DNA from: Sebastes aleutianus
Lineage: Eukaryota > Chordata > Actinopteri > Perciformes > Sebastidae
Length of the DNA: 64,000 bases
Reading direction: 5' to 3'
Assembly (NCBI GenBank): GCA_916700875.1
Contig: CAKAKS010000031.1
Location: forward strand, 15,945,124 to 16,009,123
Shown here: positions 61,343 through 64,000 of the stretch, in pieces
How the letters are laid out: each line of letters opens with the position of its first letter
Position numbering within the stretch: the stretch's first letter is position 1
Notes under the pieces: generated by a model
The model's database searches: none
The model's input: the letters and a program-made list of their open reading frames with translations, nothing else
What the model was told of the DNA's origin: nothing
Program-made: the position numbers and the translations under genes

Positions 61343-63708
61343 GTCTCTTTAAAGCTGTCAGAGAGCCAGCGGTTCCTCAACACAGCTACCACAGAGGAGG
61401 GAGGGCCCTCCAGGTCTTCAAACGCGTCCATCAGGATGAAGTCCAACACAATGTCGAAAAAGTTCATACACACCACCTGCAGAGATCATGACATGAGGAC
61501 CCCCACTGTGCATTGTGCTGAATACAACAGTGATTGCATTTTCTCTAAAAACAGTTATACTATATAATAGAGCTGACCCGAAGGCTTCGAAGCTTTGACT
61601 ATTGCCATGGTAATCGACCTCCAAATCAGTATTAGAATGCTTTATTTTTTTGTTATACAAGTATGTAACAATAACATATAAATCCCATTTAATTATTGTT
61701 AGTTATTCTCAGACGGATATCGCTGTTTGTGGAGTGTAGAGGTGAGTGTGTGTATAGTAGTGTGGCAGCAGCACTGAAAAGGGGCAGATGGAGACAGAAG
61801 AACACGTCAGGCTGCTGCGCCGCGAAGCTTCAAATACCTTCGAATATTTCTCACCGAAGCTGCAAAGCCCAAAAAAAAATGTTATTGGGGACAGCCCTAC
61901 TATATATATATAGTTATATATTTATAAGAATAACCTTTATCTATATAGTATTTTTTTAAAACAGCAGTTCCAAAGTGCTTCAGTTAATAATTAAAATGCA
62001 TAATAGTACACAGAATGAAAACATACAATGTATAAATGGAAGCAGATATTCAACAATAAAAGCAATATAACAAACAGAATTAAAAGACAAATAAAACCAA
62101 AATCAAAGAATTTGAAACTTATAAAAATGCCAGCCTATATATATATTTTTTTATATAGTTTAATAGAGTGTTACAGGAATGAGTCCTAAAACCCAGAAAT
62201 GACTTAGCATTTCAGCGTGCTCAAGAGCATGCATTGGACACGTTCATAAGGCCTCAAGTACACACACAACTTTGCGTCTTTAACTTATTTACCTATGATA
62301 TCTAATGCATATTATTTGTATTTTCCTATGTGAGGCATATTGCAAAGCATCTGACTGTAACCAAATGTGCCACATAAATGGAGGCGGATTGTGAGCCAGT
62401 TACACAACCACCAACAGGATGACTCTAAAATGAGCTTTACACAGTAGAGTAAAGTTCAGGGTAACCAGACTGTCGGCTGTACTTCAGTTAAAGTTTATTC
62501 TGGTTAGCCAGTTTACATCAGCTTGAGACACACGCTGTGACTAAACCTGTTTCCCGTGAATAAACAAATTGCTTGCAGGTAGAACAGTATTGTTTGTTAG
62601 CAAAGAGAAAGTGAAAATTCGACATGACAGCTGAGAGGATTACTCACCCCTCGGCCCTCCAGCTCCATCTTAGTGACGGGCCACGTTTCCTCTCTCTTAG
62701 TGTAAAGCAGCATGTCCTCGTAGCTCTCCAGGAAGCCTTTGGGACTCTGCGTTAAAGCAAAAAAACAAAATGTAAATATGTCCTCGTTCAAATAGAACAA
62801 GTTTATAAGTGAAGATCCAAATGAGCAGTGTTTTTTTTTTTTACCTTGTTTGCCTTCACCATTAACCCTGCAATCATTTGCTTCCCAGTCTCCATGAAGA
62901 ATGTGCGGTGAGTTTCATCTAGCAACAGGAGCTGGGGGAAAAAAAAAGCATTAGTGGTCTATTTTCTGTGGTAATTTCTATAATAATTTGTTTTTAATTC
63001 TGTTTCTAAAATAGAAAGCATTTGTTTATAGTCTTTTAGTAAACATCTTTTCAATAATTGCAGAATTGTAATTCTCACACATAAAGTAGGCTGCTACTGA
63101 CAGCCTCCATGCAGACGCCTCAGTGAAACGAATCAATCACAGTCATGTTCTATGAGCGCCAGCTAGTGAGCCTTTCGGCAAGTGCAGACCACCTTTTACT
63201 GCTTTGTACCGCAATGACATGACGTGATATGAAGCAGTGACATCTCCTCTTTTAACCCTCCTTGCTTAAAGTGTCATCGGCAAACAAAGCACGAAAAAAC
63301 TGTGAGGTCTACGAGTGCTTTCTGAGTTGAGTTTAGCGCAAGTCCTTCCCACGTGTTCGCAGCTCACTTGAGATGTTTACAGGAACTACAATGACTGCTA
63401 AGACTAAACCTAACTCACGCTGCTACTTTACAACCAAGATGACTACCATTACAAGCTGCCTTGTAGAGCTTTTGACCACTACCAGTGCTACAAAGCAGTA
63501 TTTTGATGAGGTCTGCAGGTTTCAGAACATTAAGAAATGGCTTAACAAAGGGGGGAATTATCACATTAATTGCAGTCATCCAAACAAAGAGAATGATCCA
63601 TGTAACATGGGTAAGTCTTAAGAGCTGAAACAGACCTGGAATGCTGTTCTCACACATTGAAGCTTGGCAAGGAAGTCCTGGTCACCATAACATTCAAGTA
63701 ATTCAGTC
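60398..63708 (-). CDS. miga2: Mitoguardin 2, C-terminal part (partial; 5' exons off window)
   Basis: MIGA2 (FAM73B) is an outer mitochondrial membrane protein that promotes mitochondrial fusion and ER/lipid-droplet contacts. Seven exons on the minus strand (63636-63708, 62845-62931, 62648-62746, 61342-61476, 61193-61246, 60980-61096, 60398-60598) join in frame, after one phase-2 base, to about 254 residues and TGA. Landmarks include TELLECYGDQDFLAKLQ, FFDIVLDFILMDAFEDLE, RNRWLSDSFKET, ACWSVLKAKRRLLM and AEDILNLSHRRSEILLGYLG, which belong to the conserved mitoguardin C-terminal domain. Choice of MIGA2 over MIGA1 rests on adjacency to dolpp1 in the same orientation as in human. The N-terminal membrane anchor exons lie beyond 64000. 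Exon 61342-61476 has a GTATATATA donor built from a TA repeat. Confidence 0.93.
61312..61340. repeat. (TA)n microsatellite abutting a miga2 5' splice site
   Basis: About 14 TA units. On the minus strand the exon ends GAGACG and the intron begins GTATATATATA, so the donor is the edge of the repeat. Confidence 0.9.
61568..61899. mobile_element. hAT MITE in a miga2 intron
   Basis: A 332-bp element begins TAGAGCTGACCCGAAGGC and ends TTATTGGGGACAGCCCTA. Flanking octamers CTATATAA and CTATATAT agree at 7 of 8. The interior has CGAAGCTT-type motifs (TTCGAAGC). It is non-coding. Confidence 0.7.
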
Positions 63709-64000
63709 CTGGTAAAAAACAGAGAGATGGGTATGAAGCTCCACGAAACACTCACATAATATCTGATATGGCGAACATATAAGCAAACATTTATCTATTT
63801 ACACGTCCAACAGACACAGAGCAACATTAGCATTCATTTGGAGTCATGTTTCTGGCCACTTGATGAATCTTAAGTCCAATATTCACTCTCCCTTGAGAAA
63901 AATACCTGGCTCTTTAGCTGCTCAATGCTCCACTATGTTCACCAGTTGGATGCTAACTGTGTCTGTCTGCTGTTTGGTGCTGGGTAAAGTAGTGTACAGT
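63709..64000. other. miga2: miga2 intron at the right edge
   Basis: No exon is recognised. The last 80 bases (CACTATGTTCACCAGTTGG ... GTTTGGTGCTGGGTAAAG) look like the edge of a teleost interspersed repeat cut by the window. Confidence 0.35.

Overview
The window is vertebrate nuclear DNA, most probably from a spiny-rayed (percomorph) teleost. Genes are split by GT-AG introns, the three recognisable proteins are vertebrate orthologues, and the spacer is full of short non-autonomous DNA transposons of teleost type, mostly hAT-like. No bacterial, viral or CRISPR features and no RNA genes were seen.

Left part (1 to about 12.4 kb, + strand): the 3' half of a netrin-G2 gene (ntng2). Three conserved exons at 7450-7617, 9430-9564 and 11259-11482 encode the second and third laminin-type EGF modules, the last EGF module and a GPI-anchor tail. 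Upstream of them, at 229-4590, lies the most unusual structure in the window: six cassette exons on the same strand, all symmetrical (phase 1-1), five of them clearly homologous. They encode a histidine-rich motif. In cassettes 4 and 5 a 21-bp (7-residue) unit has expanded to about 35 and 80 copies, giving exons of 765 and 1734 bp. All six are phase-compatible with the ntng2 LE2 exon, so they could be spliced into netrin-G2 between LE1 (off the left edge) and LE2, where mammalian netrin-Gs carry alternatively spliced exons. That link is inference and needs transcript evidence.

Middle (about 12.5 to 46.3 kb): a gene-poor spacer. It holds a 1.3-kb inverted-repeat element with an internal 30-bp minisatellite, nested hAT/TTAA elements, at least six relatives of one hAT family with TAGGGCTGTCAA ends, a Tc1-like transposase C-terminal relic, a 340-bp cluster of ACTAGT hexamers and twin AT-rich repeats.

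Right part (about 46.3 to 64 kb, - strand): a complete dolpp1 gene (dolichyldiphosphatase 1, eight coding exons, 238 residues) and the last seven coding exons of miga2 (mitoguardin 2), in the same order and orientation as in human. NTNG2, DOLPP1 and MIGA2 all lie on human 9q34, so the window keeps vertebrate synteny. The three genes do not share a pathway: netrin-G2 is a synaptic adhesion protein, DOLPP1 recycles dolichol for N-glycosylation in the ER, and MIGA2 acts at the outer mitochondrial membrane.
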